DNA of 64,000 bases from Achromobacter animicus (GTDB taxonomy: Bacteria; Pseudomonadota; Gammaproteobacteria; Burkholderiales; Burkholderiaceae_B). Positions within the stretch are counted from its first letter, which is position 1, and each line of letters begins with the position of its first letter. The stretch is from NCBI RefSeq assembly GCF_902859585.1, contig NZ_CADIJM010000005.1, positions 186,001 to 250,000 on the forward strand, read 5' to 3'. Shown here piece after piece: positions 53,414 to 64,000 of the stretch. The position numbers and the translations under genes are program-made. Under the pieces are notes generated by a model that was given only the letters and a program-made list of their open reading frames with translations, was not told where the DNA came from and did not search any database.

Positions 53414-54070
53414 GTGGCGGAGAAAAAAACGCAGGGGCGGCGTGGCCGCCCCGCCAATGAGGCGCTGGGCCAAGCAATAGTGAACGCGGCCAGCCAGCTA
53501 TTCGTGGAACTGGGTTTTCAGGCGACGACCATGGACAAGGTCGCTCAGCGCGCGAAGATATCCAAGCTCAGCATCTATCGCCATTTCGAGAACAAGGAGG
53601 CGCTATTCAGCGCGGCCATCGCGGCGCACTGCCACCAGTTTGCACCTCAGGCACTTATCAATGGCGTCGAGGGCTCAGCCGAAGATCAGCTCATCACGGT
53701 GGGATCATTCCTGCTTCGCACGCTGTTGAGCCCGGACGTTCGCAATGTTGAAGCCATGATCATGGCTGACAAGACGAATCAAAAGTCGTTAAGCAAGCTC
53801 TATTTCGAAGCCGGCGCAGCCTATGTCATTGCCCAGATCGAGGCCCTGTTGCGTCAGTTGCACGCGAAGGCGGCGCTGAACGTGCCCGATCCTGGCCGCT
53901 CGGCCCGCTTGTTTGCCGCGCTTATCAAGGGTTGCGACCTTCTGACAATCGCGCGTTTCGATGAGGCGAAAGCAGAGGACGACGACGAAATCGAATCCTA
54001 TTGCCGGTCGGCTGCCGCCATGTTCATCGCCGCGCACGTCGGCGGGCAGAAAGAGACTCCACAGACATAG
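53414..54070 (+). CDS. TetR-family transcriptional repressor
   Basis: 218 residues from GTG. TetR HTH at about 20-65 (FQATTMDKVAQRAKISKLSIYRHFENKEALF), then an all-helical ligand domain. An ATG at 53363 would add 17 residues of non-family sequence and sits inside the palindrome, so GTG is preferred though its SD (GGA at 8 nt) is weak. Divergent from the flavin oxidoreductase, its likely target. Confidence 0.88.
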   Translation: MAEKKTQGRRGRPANEALGQAIVNAASQLFVELGFQATTMDKVAQRAKISKLSIYRHFENKEALFSAAIAAHCHQFAPQALINGVEGSAEDQLITVGSFLLRTLLSPDVRNVEAMIMADKTNQKSLSKLYFEAGAAYVIAQIEALLRQLHAKAALNVPDPGRSARLFAALIKGCDLLTIARFDEAKAEDDDEIESYCRSAAAMFIAAHVGGQKETPQT

Positions 54071-54135
54071 CGTCAAGAGACAGGCGCCCAAAAGCCTAGA
54101 TCTGCTCGGATTGCCAACCGCATCCGAAGCGCACT

Positions 54136-54164
54136 AAAAAGGGCTGCGAACGCAGCCCTTTTTT
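54136..54164. terminator. Bidirectional terminator between tetR and glmS
   Basis: AAAAA, stem GGGCTGCG/CGCAGCCC with a 2-nt loop, TTTTTT. A T-run is present in both directions, fitting the convergent genes. Confidence 0.92.
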
Positions 54165-54204
54165 CAACTACGGTAAGGTCGACGGATTCGCGCCGTCGCC
54201 TGAA

Positions 54205-56037
<1,833 letters not shown>

Positions 56038-56086
56038 AGGAGTGACTCCGGGTAAGTTCAGTACCGACGCATTGTGCGCGACCCTT

Positions 56087-56105
56087 AAAGAAATTTGATT
56101 TCTTT
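56087..56105. promoter_or_regulatory. AAAGAAAT-TTG-ATTTCTTT inverted repeat between glmS and Lrp gene
   Basis: A perfect 8-bp inverted repeat with a 3-nt spacer in an AT-rich 150-bp divergent region. Suitable for an Lrp/AsnC operator or as part of the glmS promoter; the protein that binds it is unknown. Confidence 0.45.
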
Positions 56106-56187
56106 ATGTTCGACAATTTGGCAGTTAATTCCCTTACACAAATGTGATTAAATTATCTTTCGTCAAGATCGACATTTTGAATTAATC

Positions 56188-56676
56188 ATGCAAAACACGT
56201 CCATTCCCCTACCTGAACTGGATGATCTGGACCGGCGCATTCTTGAACAGTTACAAGAAGACAGTTCGCTGACCAACCAGGATCTGGCCGCGCGGGTGCA
56301 CGCATCGCCCCCGACCTGCCTGCGGCGGGTGCGGCGATTGGTGGAAGAAGGGGTGATCGACCGGCAGGTGGCCATCCTGTCGGCCGAGAAACTGGGCAGT
56401 ACGCTGACGGCGATCGTGGAAATCACGCTGGACGTGCAGGCGGCTGAAAGCCTGGACGCGTTCGAACAAAGCATGCTGACGGAACCGGCGGTGCTGCAGT
56501 GCTACCGCGTATCGCCCGGTCCGGATTTTGTGGTGATCGCGCAGGTGAAGGACATGCCGGCGTATCACGCGCTCGTGCACCGCGCCTTCACCGCGCAGGC
56601 CAACGTGCGCAACGTGCGCACGTTTTTCTCTGTGCATCGCGCCAAGTTCGAGACGCGGATTGATGTGCGGGGGTGA
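56188..56676 (+). CDS. Lrp/AsnC-family transcriptional regulator
   Basis: 162 residues. AsnC HTH at about 10-60 (LDDLDRRILEQLQEDSSLTNQDLAARV, SPPTCLRRVRRLVEEG), RAM ligand domain from about 75 to 150. These proteins form octamers and sense amino acids. Divergent from glmS; the IR between them is a candidate site. Hairpin TGCGGCT/AGCCGCA without T-run follows at 56692-56712. Confidence 0.9.
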   Translation: MQNTSIPLPELDDLDRRILEQLQEDSSLTNQDLAARVHASPPTCLRRVRRLVEEGVIDRQVAILSAEKLGSTLTAIVEITLDVQAAESLDAFEQSMLTEPAVLQCYRVSPGPDFVVIAQVKDMPAYHALVHRAFTAQANVRNVRTFFSVHRAKFETRIDVRG

Positions 56677-56736
56677 AGTGCCGGCATGAGGTGCGGCTAT
56701 CGAACAGCCGCAGAGAAACGCGGCAGATGAAGCGGC

Positions 56737-57795
56737 CTACTTCCGCCCCACCAGCCGCTCAAACTGCGCCAGATACCGGTTCCCCATCTTCTGCACGTCG
56801 TGCTCATTGCGCACGTACTCATACGCACGTTCCGTGACCTCGTGCCGGAACGCCGCATCATCCAGGCAGCGCGCCATGCCGGCCGCCATGGCCTGATGAT
56901 CGCCCACGGCGCATAGCACGCCTCGCCCGTCGGCCAGGCTTTCCTTCAAGCCGCCGGCGTCGGTGGAAACAACGGGCACACGTTGCAGGAAGGCGTCGAG
57001 CACACTGCTGCCCAGTGCTTCTTCCTCGGAGCTCATGACGAAGACGTCGAGGATGCTGTAGAAGTCTTCCACGCCCTTGCGAAAGCCCGCGAAGCGGTAG
57101 ACGTCTTCGATGCCGAGCTTGCGGGCCTCGTCCTTGGCCTGCTGTTCGCGGTCACCGCCGGCGCCGAAGTGCAGGAAGACGAAGTCGCGGCGCGTCTTGG
57201 CCAGTTCGCCGACGGCGCGCACCAGCGTAACGGGGTCCTTGTCGCGGATAAGGGCGGCGGAGGTCGCCATGACCTTCTTGCCCTCAAGGTCGAACTCGCG
57301 CACCAGGTTGGCGACGTTCTCAGTGTTGATCTGATGCGGTTCGACGGCGCTGCGGATGATGACGGGCTCGATGCCCAGTCGGCGCGGCTCGCCGGCGGCC
57401 ATCTCGCTGATCGCCACAAACAGATCCGTGTGGCGCCACTTGTACCCGGTCTTCCATTCGTCGCCCGGCTTGACGACAAACGACGTGCGGCGCGAGAACA
57501 CGACCGGCCGGCGGTGCAGCCATTTGGTCAGCACGGCCCACGTGATGGTGTTGGCGGTCTGCGCGTGGATGATGTCGTAGCGGCCGGCGCCTGCCAGAAA
57601 CGCGAGCTGTCCGGGCACGTTGCGCACGGTGTGGGCGACGAATCCTTCCTGGCGGGCGCGCTCGGCCAGCGGCGCACCTTCGCGGCACATCACTTCGACG
57701 TCATGCCCGGCCTTGCGGAACGCGCGCATGCAATACAGCGTCTGGCGCTCGCCGCCGCGCCAGCCTTTCTCGAAGTTCAGTTGCAGGATCTTCAT
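56737..57795 (-). CDS. Glycosyltransferase family 4 (GT-B)
   Basis: 352 residues from [14 protein letters not shown] fold with N-terminal [16 protein letters not shown] and the C-terminal donor site motif with Glu pair in [16 protein letters not shown] near 265-280. Retaining GT4 enzymes transfer a sugar from a nucleotide donor to lipid or glycan acceptors. Coupled by ATGA to ugd, so the donor could be UDP-glucuronate (inference). No membrane segment. Confidence 0.9.
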   Translation of the reverse strand: MKILQLNFEKGWRGGERQTLYCMRAFRKAGHDVEVMCREGAPLAERARQEGFVAHTVRNVPGQLAFLAGAGRYDIIHAQTANTITWAVLTKWLHRRPVVFSRRTSFVVKPGDEWKTGYKWRHTDLFVAISEMAAGEPRRLGIEPVIIRSAVEPHQINTENVANLVREFDLEGKKVMATSAALIRDKDPVTLVRAVGELAKTRRDFVFLHFGAGGDREQQAKDEARKLGIEDVYRFAGFRKGVEDFYSILDVFVMSSEEEALGSSVLDAFLQRVPVVSTDAGGLKESLADGRGVLCAVGDHQAMAAGMARCLDDAAFRHEVTERAYEYVRNEHDVQKMGNRYLAQFERLVGRK

Positions 57796-59114
57796 GCGCG
57801 GCCGATGCCTGAATACTCGAAGCCCAGGCCGCGCACGTCGGCCGGCGTGTACAGGTTGCGGCCGTCGATGATGAGCGGCGTCTTGAGCAGGGCCTTGACG
57901 CGATCGAAGTCGGGCGCGCGGAAGACCTTCCATTCGGTGGCGATGAGCAGGGCGTCCGCGCCGTCCAGCGCGTCGTACATGTCGGTGGCGAAGCTGACGC
58001 CTTGATGGCCGGCCAGCACGCGGCCGGCTTCGTGCATGGCCACCGGATCGTAGGCGCGTACCTCGGCGCCGCGGCGCGTGAGTTCGGCGATGACGGTCAG
58101 GCTGGGCGCCTCGCGCATGTCGTCGGTGTTGGGCTTGAAGGACAGGCCCCACAACGCAATCTTGCGGCCGCGCAGGTCTTCGCCGAAGCGTTCGACCAGT
58201 TTCTCGGACAGGCGGAATTTCTGCGCGTGGTTCGCGGCTTCGGCGGCTTCGATGACACGCATCGGCAGGCCGCGCTCGGACGCCGTGTTGACCAGCGCCT
58301 GCACGTCCTTCGGGAAGCACGAGCCGCCGTAGCCCGCGCCGGGATACAGGAAGTGATAGCCGATGCGCGGATCCGCGCCAATGCCGCGGCGCACCTGTTC
58401 GACGTCTGCGCCCAGGACTTCGGCCAGGTTCGCCATCTCGTTCATGAACGAGATGCGCGTGGCCAGCATGGCGTTGGCGGCGTATTTGGTCAGTTCGGCG
58501 GAGCGCACGTCCATCACCATCAGGCGGTCGTGCGTGCGCTGGAAGGGCTCGTAGATGCGGCGCATGACGCCGATCGTGTAGTCGTCGTCGGCGCCGACGA
58601 TGACGCGGTCCGGGCTCATGAAGTCGTTGATGGCCGCGCCTTCCTTCAGGAATTCCGGATTGGACGCCACCGTGAACGGCAGGTCGACGCCGCGCTCGGC
58701 CAGTTCCTTGGCGACCACGGCGCGCACCTTGTCGGCCGTGCCGACGGGCACCGTGGACTTGTCCACGATCAGCTTGCGCGAGGTCATGTGGCGGGCGATA
58801 TTCTGCGCGGCGGCCAGCACGTACTTGAGGTCCGCGGAACCGTCTTCGCCGGGCGGGGTGCCCACGGCGATGAACTGGACGTCGCCAAACGCCACGCTCT
58901 GGGCGACGTCATCAGTGAAATGCAGCCGGCCGGCCTGCACGTTGCGGCGCACCAGGTCTTCGAGGCCCGGCTCGTAAATGGGGATGCCGCCCTGGCGCAG
59001 CAGCGCGATCTTGGCCGCGTCCACGTCCAGGCACATGACATCGTTGCCCATGTCGGCCAGGCACGCTCCCGACACCAATCCTACGTAACCGGTACCCACG
59101 ACCGTGATTTTCAT
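57792..59114 (-). CDS. ugd: UDP-glucose 6-dehydrogenase
   Basis: 440 residues. Rossmann [16 protein letters not shown] at the N-terminus, the catalytic cysteine in [16 protein letters not shown] near 262, and DxRxxP-like C-terminal NAD domain. It oxidises UDP-glucose to UDP-glucuronate in two NAD-dependent steps, feeding capsule, LPS or exopolysaccharide. Its stop overlaps the glycosyltransferase start (ATGA). Confidence 0.95.
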   Translation of the reverse strand: MKITVVGTGYVGLVSGACLADMGNDVMCLDVDAAKIALLRQGGIPIYEPGLEDLVRRNVQAGRLHFTDDVAQSVAFGDVQFIAVGTPPGEDGSADLKYVLAAAQNIARHMTSRKLIVDKSTVPVGTADKVRAVVAKELAERGVDLPFTVASNPEFLKEGAAINDFMSPDRVIVGADDDYTIGVMRRIYEPFQRTHDRLMVMDVRSAELTKYAANAMLATRISFMNEMANLAEVLGADVEQVRRGIGADPRIGYHFLYPGAGYGGSCFPKDVQALVNTASERGLPMRVIEAAEAANHAQKFRLSEKLVERFGEDLRGRKIALWGLSFKPNTDDMREAPSLTVIAELTRRGAEVRAYDPVAMHEAGRVLAGHQGVSFATDMYDALDGADALLIATEWKVFRAPDFDRVKALLKTPLIIDGRNLYTPADVRGLGFEYSGIGRA

Positions 59115-59235
59115 GCCTGTGCGCCTTCAAATAGGTAATCTTTGCGCCCGGAAAGTGAAACCGGGCGCCGGCCGCCATTATAGAAGCGGCCCGCGCCCGG
59201 GGGTCCGAGCGGGTTCAAGCCGGCGCCAGCGGCTG

Positions 59236-60648
59236 CTAAGTCCGCAGCTTGTTGAAGCGGACGGTGTTGACCACCACAGCCAGCGCCGCGCACACCGTGC
59301 CCAGCACAAGCGCCAGTCCCGGCCCGTGGGCCGCGCTGACACTGAAGGCAATGGCCACCAGTGCGGTGCCGAAGCTCTGCCCGAAAACCCGGGTGGTGGC
59401 CTGCAAGCCGCCCGCCGCGCCGCTGCGCAGCCGGGGCGCGGCAGAGAGCAGCGCGCGGTTGTTCGGTGTCTGGAAGAAACCGAAGCCCACGCCGGCCACG
59501 AACATGCCGGCGATGACCGGCCAGTTCGACACCGTGGACGGCAGGAGCGCCAGCCACAGCATGCCCGCGACCATCGTGGCCGCGCCAATGCCACTGAGTG
59601 TGGCGGCGGAATAGCGGTCGGACAGGCGTCCGGCCAGCGGCGCGATGATGGCCGTGCCGACCGGCCACGCCCCCATCAGCATGCCCACTTCCAGATACGG
59701 CCGGCCGAGCACCTGCTGGAAGTAGAACGGCAGCGACACATACGAGGCCATCTGCGCGGCGAAGGTGCACGCCGACGCGCCCACCGCGAACGCCAGCGGC
59801 CGGATGCGCAGCAGATCCACCGGCACCAGCGGCGCGGTCTGCTGGCTGGCGCGGCGCACCAGCACAATACCCGCCACTGCCGAAATCGCGACCAGACCGA
59901 TGCCGCGCAGCAGATCCTCGCCCATCATGTCCACGCCGGAGATGAACACGCCCAGCGTCGCCATGCAGAGCAGCGCGCTGATCCAGTCCAGCTTCACATC
60001 GTTGCGCGGCACTTCGGGCAGATGGCGCAGGCCGAACATGGCAAGCGCGCAGATCGGCAGGTTGACGGCAAAGATCCACGGCCACGGCGCGACGGACAGA
60101 ATCGCCGAGCCGATGGTGGGACCGAGCACCGACATCACCGCCACCGTAGTGGCGTTGATGCTGATGCCCCGTCCCAGCATCTTGAGCGGATAGATGTTGC
60201 GCACCAGCCCGCCAAACATGCACATGAGCGTGGCGGCGCCCAGCCCCTGGAACACGCGCGCGGCGGTCAACTGCCACAGCGTGCCCGCCAGCGCGCAGCC
60301 CAGCGAGGCCAGCGTGAACAGCACCAGTCCGAACGTGAACATGCGGCGAAAGCCGATGCGCTCGGCCAGCGCGGACAGCGGCAACAGCGCCATCACGACG
60401 GCCAGGTTATAGGCGTTGACGATCCACACCGCCTGCGCGGGCAGCGCGTTCAGATCCTTGGCGATCGTGGGCAGCGCCACGTTGGCGATGGTGGTGTCCA
60501 GCACCGACAGGCTGATGCCCGTCATCACGGTGGCCGCCGCCCAGTACCGGCGCGGCGCCGGCAGGCCGTCGGGCGGCGCGGGCTTGGCCCCGCCGCCCGC
60601 GGCCGCTTCCTGTTCCTGCGTCACGACTTCTTGACCGGGCGCTGCCAT
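59236..60648 (-). CDS. MFS multidrug-type efflux transporter (DHA2-like)
   Basis: 470 residues. Hydrophobic segments throughout; DHA motif in [20 protein letters not shown] (segment 1) and [16 protein letters not shown] (motif A). A cytoplasmic N-tail of about 35 residues precedes it. The ATG at 60648 overlaps the glmU 3' end by 28 bp; a GTG at 60624 forming a GTGA overlap with the glmU stop is an alternative. Drug or metabolite export is expected; substrate unknown. Confidence 0.9.
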   Translation of the reverse strand: MAAPGQEVVTQEQEAAAGGGAKPAPPDGLPAPRRYWAAATVMTGISLSVLDTTIANVALPTIAKDLNALPAQAVWIVNAYNLAVVMALLPLSALAERIGFRRMFTFGLVLFTLASLGCALAGTLWQLTAARVFQGLGAATLMCMFGGLVRNIYPLKMLGRGISINATTVAVMSVLGPTIGSAILSVAPWPWIFAVNLPICALAMFGLRHLPEVPRNDVKLDWISALLCMATLGVFISGVDMMGEDLLRGIGLVAISAVAGIVLVRRASQQTAPLVPVDLLRIRPLAFAVGASACTFAAQMASYVSLPFYFQQVLGRPYLEVGMLMGAWPVGTAIIAPLAGRLSDRYSAATLSGIGAATMVAGMLWLALLPSTVSNWPVIAGMFVAGVGFGFFQTPNNRALLSAAPRLRSGAAGGLQATTRVFGQSFGTALVAIAFSVSAAHGPGLALVLGTVCAALAVVVNTVRFNKLRT

Positions 60649-61994
60649 CCGTCGACGGTGACCTGCTTGGGACGCGACACTGTCAGCTTGTCGGCCGGTG
60701 CGTCGCGCGTGAGGGTGGTGCCGGCGCCCAGCGTGGCGCCGCGGCCGACGCGCACGGGCGCGACGAGCTGCGTGTCAGAGCCGATGAAAGCGTCGTCTTC
60801 GATGACGGTGCGGTGCTTGTTCACGCCGTCGTAGTTGCAGGTGATGGTGCCCGCGCCCACGTTCACGCGCGCACCGATGTCCGCATCGCCGATGTAGGCC
60901 AGGTGGTTCGCCTTGCTGTCGGCGCCCAGCACGCTTTTCTTGATCTCGACAAAGTTGCCGACGTGGCTGCGGTCGCCCAGTTCGGCGCCGGGACGCAGGC
61001 GGGCATAGGGACCCACGCGCGCATCGCGGCCGACTTCGGCCTGCTGCAGGTGGCTGAAGGCTTCGATCTGCGTGCCCGCACCGACGCTGACATCACGCAG
61101 CACGCAATGCGGGCCGACGCGCACGCCGTCGGCCAGCGAGACCTGGCCTACGAACACGCAGCCCACGTCGATGAACACATCGCGGCCGCAGGTAAGCGTG
61201 CCACGCACGTCAAAGCGCGCCGGGTCGGCCAGCGTGACGCCGGCTTCGAGCTGGCGGCGGGCCTGCTCGGCCTGCCAGCGGCGCTCCAGTTCGGCCTGCT
61301 GCACGCGGCTGTTCACGCCCAGCGTTTCCCAGCCGGCGCCCGGTTGGGCGGCGCCCACGGGCACGTCGTCGACCACGGCCAGCCCGACCACGTCGGTCAG
61401 GTAGTACTCGCCCTGGGCGTTGTTGTTGTCAATGCGGGTCAGCCAGTTCTTCAGCTTCGCGGTGGGCGCGCTGAGAATGCCGGTGTTCACTTCCTTGATC
61501 TCGCGCTCGGCGTCGGATGCGTCCTTGTGTTCGACGATGCGGCACACGTTGCCGTTAGCATCGCGCACGATGCGGCCGTAGCCGGTGGAATCGGCCAGCA
61601 CTTCGGTCAGCACGGCGGCGCCCTGGCCGCGCGCGTCCAGCAAACGCTGCAGCGTTTCGGGCTGCACCAGCGGCACGTCGCCATACAGCACCAGCGTGAC
61701 GTCGTCCTTGCCGTCGCCTTCCAGCAGCAGCGGCACGGCCTGTTGCACGGCGTGACCCGTGCCCTGTTGCGGTTGCTGCAGCACGAAGTGCAGGTCCGGC
61801 TGGCCTTCAAACGCCTGCTTGACGCGTTCAGCGCCATGGCCGACCACCACGATGATGCGCGCGGGCTTCAGTTGGCGCGCGCTGTCCAGCACGTGCGACA
61901 GCATGGGTTTGCCGGCCAGCGTGTGCAGCACTTTGGGAAGGTCGGACTGCATGCGTTTACCCAGTCCGGCGGCAAGAATCACAACATTAAGCAT
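60621..61994 (-). CDS. glmU: Bifunctional N-acetylglucosamine-1-phosphate uridyltransferase / glucosamine-1-phosphate acetyltransferase
   Basis: 457 residues, full length. N-terminal uridyltransferase with [25 protein letters not shown] and [11 protein letters not shown]-terminal left-handed beta-helix from about 255 with hexapeptides ([40 protein letters not shown]). It finishes UDP-GlcNAc synthesis begun by GlmS. Essential. Downstream MFS gene overlaps its end. Confidence 0.97.
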   Translation of the reverse strand: MLNVVILAAGLGKRMQSDLPKVLHTLAGKPMLSHVLDSARQLKPARIIVVVGHGAERVKQAFEGQPDLHFVLQQPQQGTGHAVQQAVPLLLEGDGKDDVTLVLYGDVPLVQPETLQRLLDARGQGAAVLTEVLADSTGYGRIVRDANGNVCRIVEHKDASDAEREIKEVNTGILSAPTAKLKNWLTRIDNNNAQGEYYLTDVVGLAVVDDVPVGAAQPGAGWETLGVNSRVQQAELERRWQAEQARRQLEAGVTLADPARFDVRGTLTCGRDVFIDVGCVFVGQVSLADGVRVGPHCVLRDVSVGAGTQIEAFSHLQQAEVGRDARVGPYARLRPGAELGDRSHVGNFVEIKKSVLGADSKANHLAYIGDADIGARVNVGAGTITCNYDGVNKHRTVIEDDAFIGSDTQLVAPVRVGRGATLGAGTTLTRDAPADKLTVSRPKQVTVDGWQRPVKKS

Positions 61995-62063
61995 AGGTTC
62001 CAGTAGGTTGAGAGACGGGCGGGCGGCCTTGCGGCCTACCCGCGTGTCGATTGAAGGATGGGT

Positions 62064-62918
62064 TCAGGGCTTGCCGTCGGCAGGCCCATTTTTCTTGGCG
62101 GTCTTGGCCGTGCGCTTGGCGGCGGCCGGCTTGCGCGCGGCGGCGGGTTTGGCGGGCGGCTTTCCGGTCTTGGCGTCCGGCTGGGCCGACGCCTTGGGGG
62201 CCTCAGAGTCGGACTTGGACTTGGACTTTGCGGCATCCGGCGCGCCTGCTGCGCCCGGTGCGCCGGCCGGCATGGATGCAGCGGTAGCCGCTGCGATCTG
62301 ATTGAACTGCTGCTGCAGCAGGTCCCACCACGCCTTGGACGCCGACTGCGCCGCGGCGCCCATCTGTTCGCTCATGGCGGCCGCCGATTCCGGTCCGGTC
62401 CCGGCCGATGCCCCCGCGCCTTCCGGTTGAGCACCCGACTGCGCGGCGGCATTTTCCTTTTCACTTGCAGGGGTCGCATTGCTCGACTGCGCAGAAGCGG
62501 CACTGGCAGACCCCGCCGTTTTTGGCGCCGGCTTCAACCCCAGCGCAACTTCCAGCGGCGACGCCGCGGCGCCGTCCTGGCTTGCGCCCATATCCATACG
62601 CGATGCGCTGTCCACGAAGGCGCGCAGGGTGCTGATGGTGGAGCGCTGCACTTCCATGCCCTGGATGGTGCTCGAGAGCATGCTGAGATTCATGCGCAGC
62701 CAGTTTTCCACCGAGCGAAGCTCGGCGATGCGGCGGTCCAGGTCTTCCAAATTCATCGGCGGGGCCATGGGCAGGCTGCTGGCGAGGCCGCCGGGACCGG
62801 TCAACCCGGCCCACGCCTGACGCATCATCTCCATGCTGGCCAGCAGCGGGTTGCCCGACAGATCAGAGCTCTGGCCCATGCCGGGCAGGACGAACGGGTT
62901 GTTGTATTGGTCGCTCAT
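62064..62918 (-). CDS. phaM: PhaM-like PHA granule-associated protein
   Basis: 284 residues from MSDQYNNPF. N-terminal region with LDRRIAELRSVENWLRMNLSML and EVQRSTISTLRAF matches PhaM of PHA-producing betaproteobacteria; the C-terminus is Ala/Lys/Pro-rich (AKPAAARKPAAAKR-like), as in the DNA-binding tail that links granules to the nucleoid. PhaM activates PHA synthase and sets granule number. ATG 62933 is also in frame. No PHA synthase is in the window. Confidence 0.8.
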   Translation of the reverse strand: MSDQYNNPFVLPGMGQSSDLSGNPLLASMEMMRQAWAGLTGPGGLASSLPMAPPMNLEDLDRRIAELRSVENWLRMNLSMLSSTIQGMEVQRSTISTLRAFVDSASRMDMGASQDGAAASPLEVALGLKPAPKTAGSASAASAQSSNATPASEKENAAAQSGAQPEGAGASAGTGPESAAAMSEQMGAAAQSASKAWWDLLQQQFNQIAAATAASMPAGAPGAAGAPDAAKSKSKSDSEAPKASAQPDAKTGKPPAKPAAARKPAAAKRTAKTAKKNGPADGKP

Positions 62919-62962
62919 TCCAGGTGTCTCCATAGTCGGGTGCTTGCTGCCGGCGGCCGGGG

Positions 62963-63655
62963 TCACCCGGGCAGCAGTTGATTGTTCTCCACGCGCACGT
63001 GGTCGCCGGAGGCGAACGCGAACGGCTGCGCGCTGCGGAACTGGCGCGTGCTGCCGTCATTCATGCGCACTGTGAGTTCATAGTGCGTCACTGTTTGTTG
63101 CTGTCTGATATTACGCTCAACTTCACGGCCTGCCAAAGCACCGCCGACCGCGCCAAGCACCGTCAACGCCGTCTTGCCGTTGCCTCCGCCAAACTGATTA
63201 CCCACAACGCCGCCGGCCACGCCGCCCGCGATAGTGCCGACAAGATGGTTGCTGTCGTCCTTGGTGGGCACCTGCACCTGGCGGATGGTCTGGACCACGC
63301 CGCAGGTCGCGCAGGCCTGCTGCGCCGGCGCTGCCGCCGCACGCTGGGGCTGGGCGGGTTGCGATGGCTGCGATTGCTGCGCCTGATGCATCTGGCCGGC
63401 GGGCCTGCCCGCGCCCGGCGGTGCGCTATTCGCGGCGGTGGGCGGTTCAGCGGCTGGCGCCGGCGCCAGGTTGGCGTCCTCGGGTCCGGCCTCGGCCACG
63501 GCGGCCTCCGCGCGCGGATTGGCGGACGGCGACGGCAGCCAGCCCAGCACGGCAGCGACGCCTACCGAACACATGACGATGACGGCGATCGCCGCGGCGG
63601 CAAGCAGCGGATGCAAGCCGCGGCGCGGCGACGCGGAAGAGGTCGAGGTATTCAT
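62963..63655 (-). CDS. Glycine-zipper 2TM-domain membrane protein
   Basis: 230 residues. A membrane anchor at about 15-40 (LLAAAAIAVIVMCSVGVAAVLGW) leads to a Pro/Ala/Gln-rich linker (about 45-115) and a glycine-zipper (about 138-175: VGTIAGGVAGGVVGNQFGGGNGKTALTVLGAVGGALAG). Family relatives are envelope proteins of the SlyB/Rickettsia 17-kDa type. A CxxC (CATCG, about 116) sits before the zipper. Function unknown. Confidence 0.85.
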   Translation of the reverse strand: MNTSTSSASPRRGLHPLLAAAAIAVIVMCSVGVAAVLGWLPSPSANPRAEAAVAEAGPEDANLAPAPAAEPPTAANSAPPGAGRPAGQMHQAQQSQPSQPAQPQRAAAAPAQQACATCGVVQTIRQVQVPTKDDSNHLVGTIAGGVAGGVVGNQFGGGNGKTALTVLGAVGGALAGREVERNIRQQQTVTHYELTVRMNDGSTRQFRSAQPFAFASGDHVRVENNQLLPG

Positions 63656-63788
63656 GACGATGCTCCATCGTAACTAACCGGCAGTGGTATAGCACCCGCG
63701 CGCGGTTTCGGCATGTTGCGATGGTGACCCTTCATTGCAGGGCAGATGGAGGGTGGACAGGGTGGGGCATTCGTGGACAATAGGCCCC

Positions 63789-64000
63789 ATGGATTCGATC
63801 ACGCTGACCCAACTGGAACAGGCAATCAACTACTGGCGCAACACGTCGCCATCAGTGGGAGAAGAGTCTCGCCTGTGCCCCGAGGCGGCCGCGCTGGCCA
63901 CCCCTTACGCGCTGATGATCATCAGCCATCAACGCGAAATCGCCGCCGCCGAACTTGGCGATAAAGCGCGCGCGGCGCTGGCGGCCTGGGCGGCTGCAAA
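63789..64000 (+). CDS. DUF3717-family protein, C-terminus beyond the window
   Basis: An open frame of 70 codons runs to the window edge without a stop, so its 3' end is not seen. It begins MDSITLTQLEQAINYWRNTSPS, the family start. DUF3717 proteins are short (about 70-90 residues), found in betaproteobacteria, with no known function. The reading is supported by the match and by no competing frame. Confidence 0.75.
   Translation, partial: MDSITLTQLEQAINYWRNTSPSVGEESRLCPEAAALATPYALMIISHQREIAAAELGDKARAALAAWAAA

Noticed and set aside
57796-58320. Upstream extension of the glycosyltransferase frame into ugd
   Set aside because: The extension is out of frame with ugd and has no family match; the ATGA overlap gives the right start.

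Overview
The window looks like a chromosomal segment of a high-GC betaproteobacterium of the Alcaligenaceae (Achromobacter/Bordetella-like). The signs are two tripartite-tricarboxylate 'Bug' solute receptors beside LysR regulators, a betaproteobacterial trimeric porin, a PhaM-type PHA granule protein, a DUF3717 protein and dense operons with ATGA overlaps. Genus is inference; there is no rRNA gene to confirm it. I see no tRNA, rRNA, CRISPR array, transposase or integrase.

Layout. 1-3358: leftward operon of a fumarase/PcaB-type lyase, a DUF35 protein and a thiolase-fold protein (cut by the window edge), divergent from a GntR/HutC regulator with palindromic operators. 3465-5073: fasciclin protein divergent from a MerR regulator. 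5188-11061: response regulator, sensor kinase, small zinc-ribbon-like protein and a repeat-containing autotransporter, all leftward. 11149-17477: chemotaxis receptor, porin, Tat-exported amidohydrolase with a Cys/His-rich tail, DoxX protein, DUF1275 protein. 17649-20027: isochorismatase-like hydrolase plus an MFS-monooxygenase fusion (cassette copy 1). 20117-26297: a 1.8-kDa-residue-scale (about 1830 aa) pseudokinase/AAA/GAF/PAS/histidine kinase facing a FixJ/NarL regulator.

26497-31426: gamma-glutamyltransferase, serine hydrolase and Bug receptor with a divergent LysR. 31450-35352: a MetR-like LysR divergent from an FMN reductase, mesX (DUF1852) and mesD, a folate-independent methionine synthase module. 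35397-37256: MarR-GNAT fusion and DMT exporter with tandem operators. 37463-44727: Bug receptor, LysR, and a RraA-like/amidase/TRAP transporter operon. 44858-45097: remnant of a pyrroline-5-carboxylate reductase. 45151-46921: MocR regulator and a small membrane protein. 47014-49391: second copy of the hydrolase/MFS cassette in inverted orientation, so two near-identical 2.4-kb segments bracket about 27 kb.

49629-64000: RDD and TPR proteins, a TetR-controlled flavin oxidoreductase, then core envelope and sugar-nucleotide genes: glmS, an Lrp regulator, a family-4 glycosyltransferase, ugd, an MFS pump, glmU, phaM, a glycine-zipper membrane protein and the start of a DUF3717 gene. GlmS and GlmU make UDP-GlcNAc and Ugd makes UDP-glucuronate, so this end supplies cell wall and surface polysaccharide precursors. 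The middle is a mosaic of uptake-plus-enzyme catabolic modules, each with its own regulator. The strongest leads are the inverted duplicated cassette, the MesX/MesD module, the pseudokinase sensor, and several self-consistent operator arrays.
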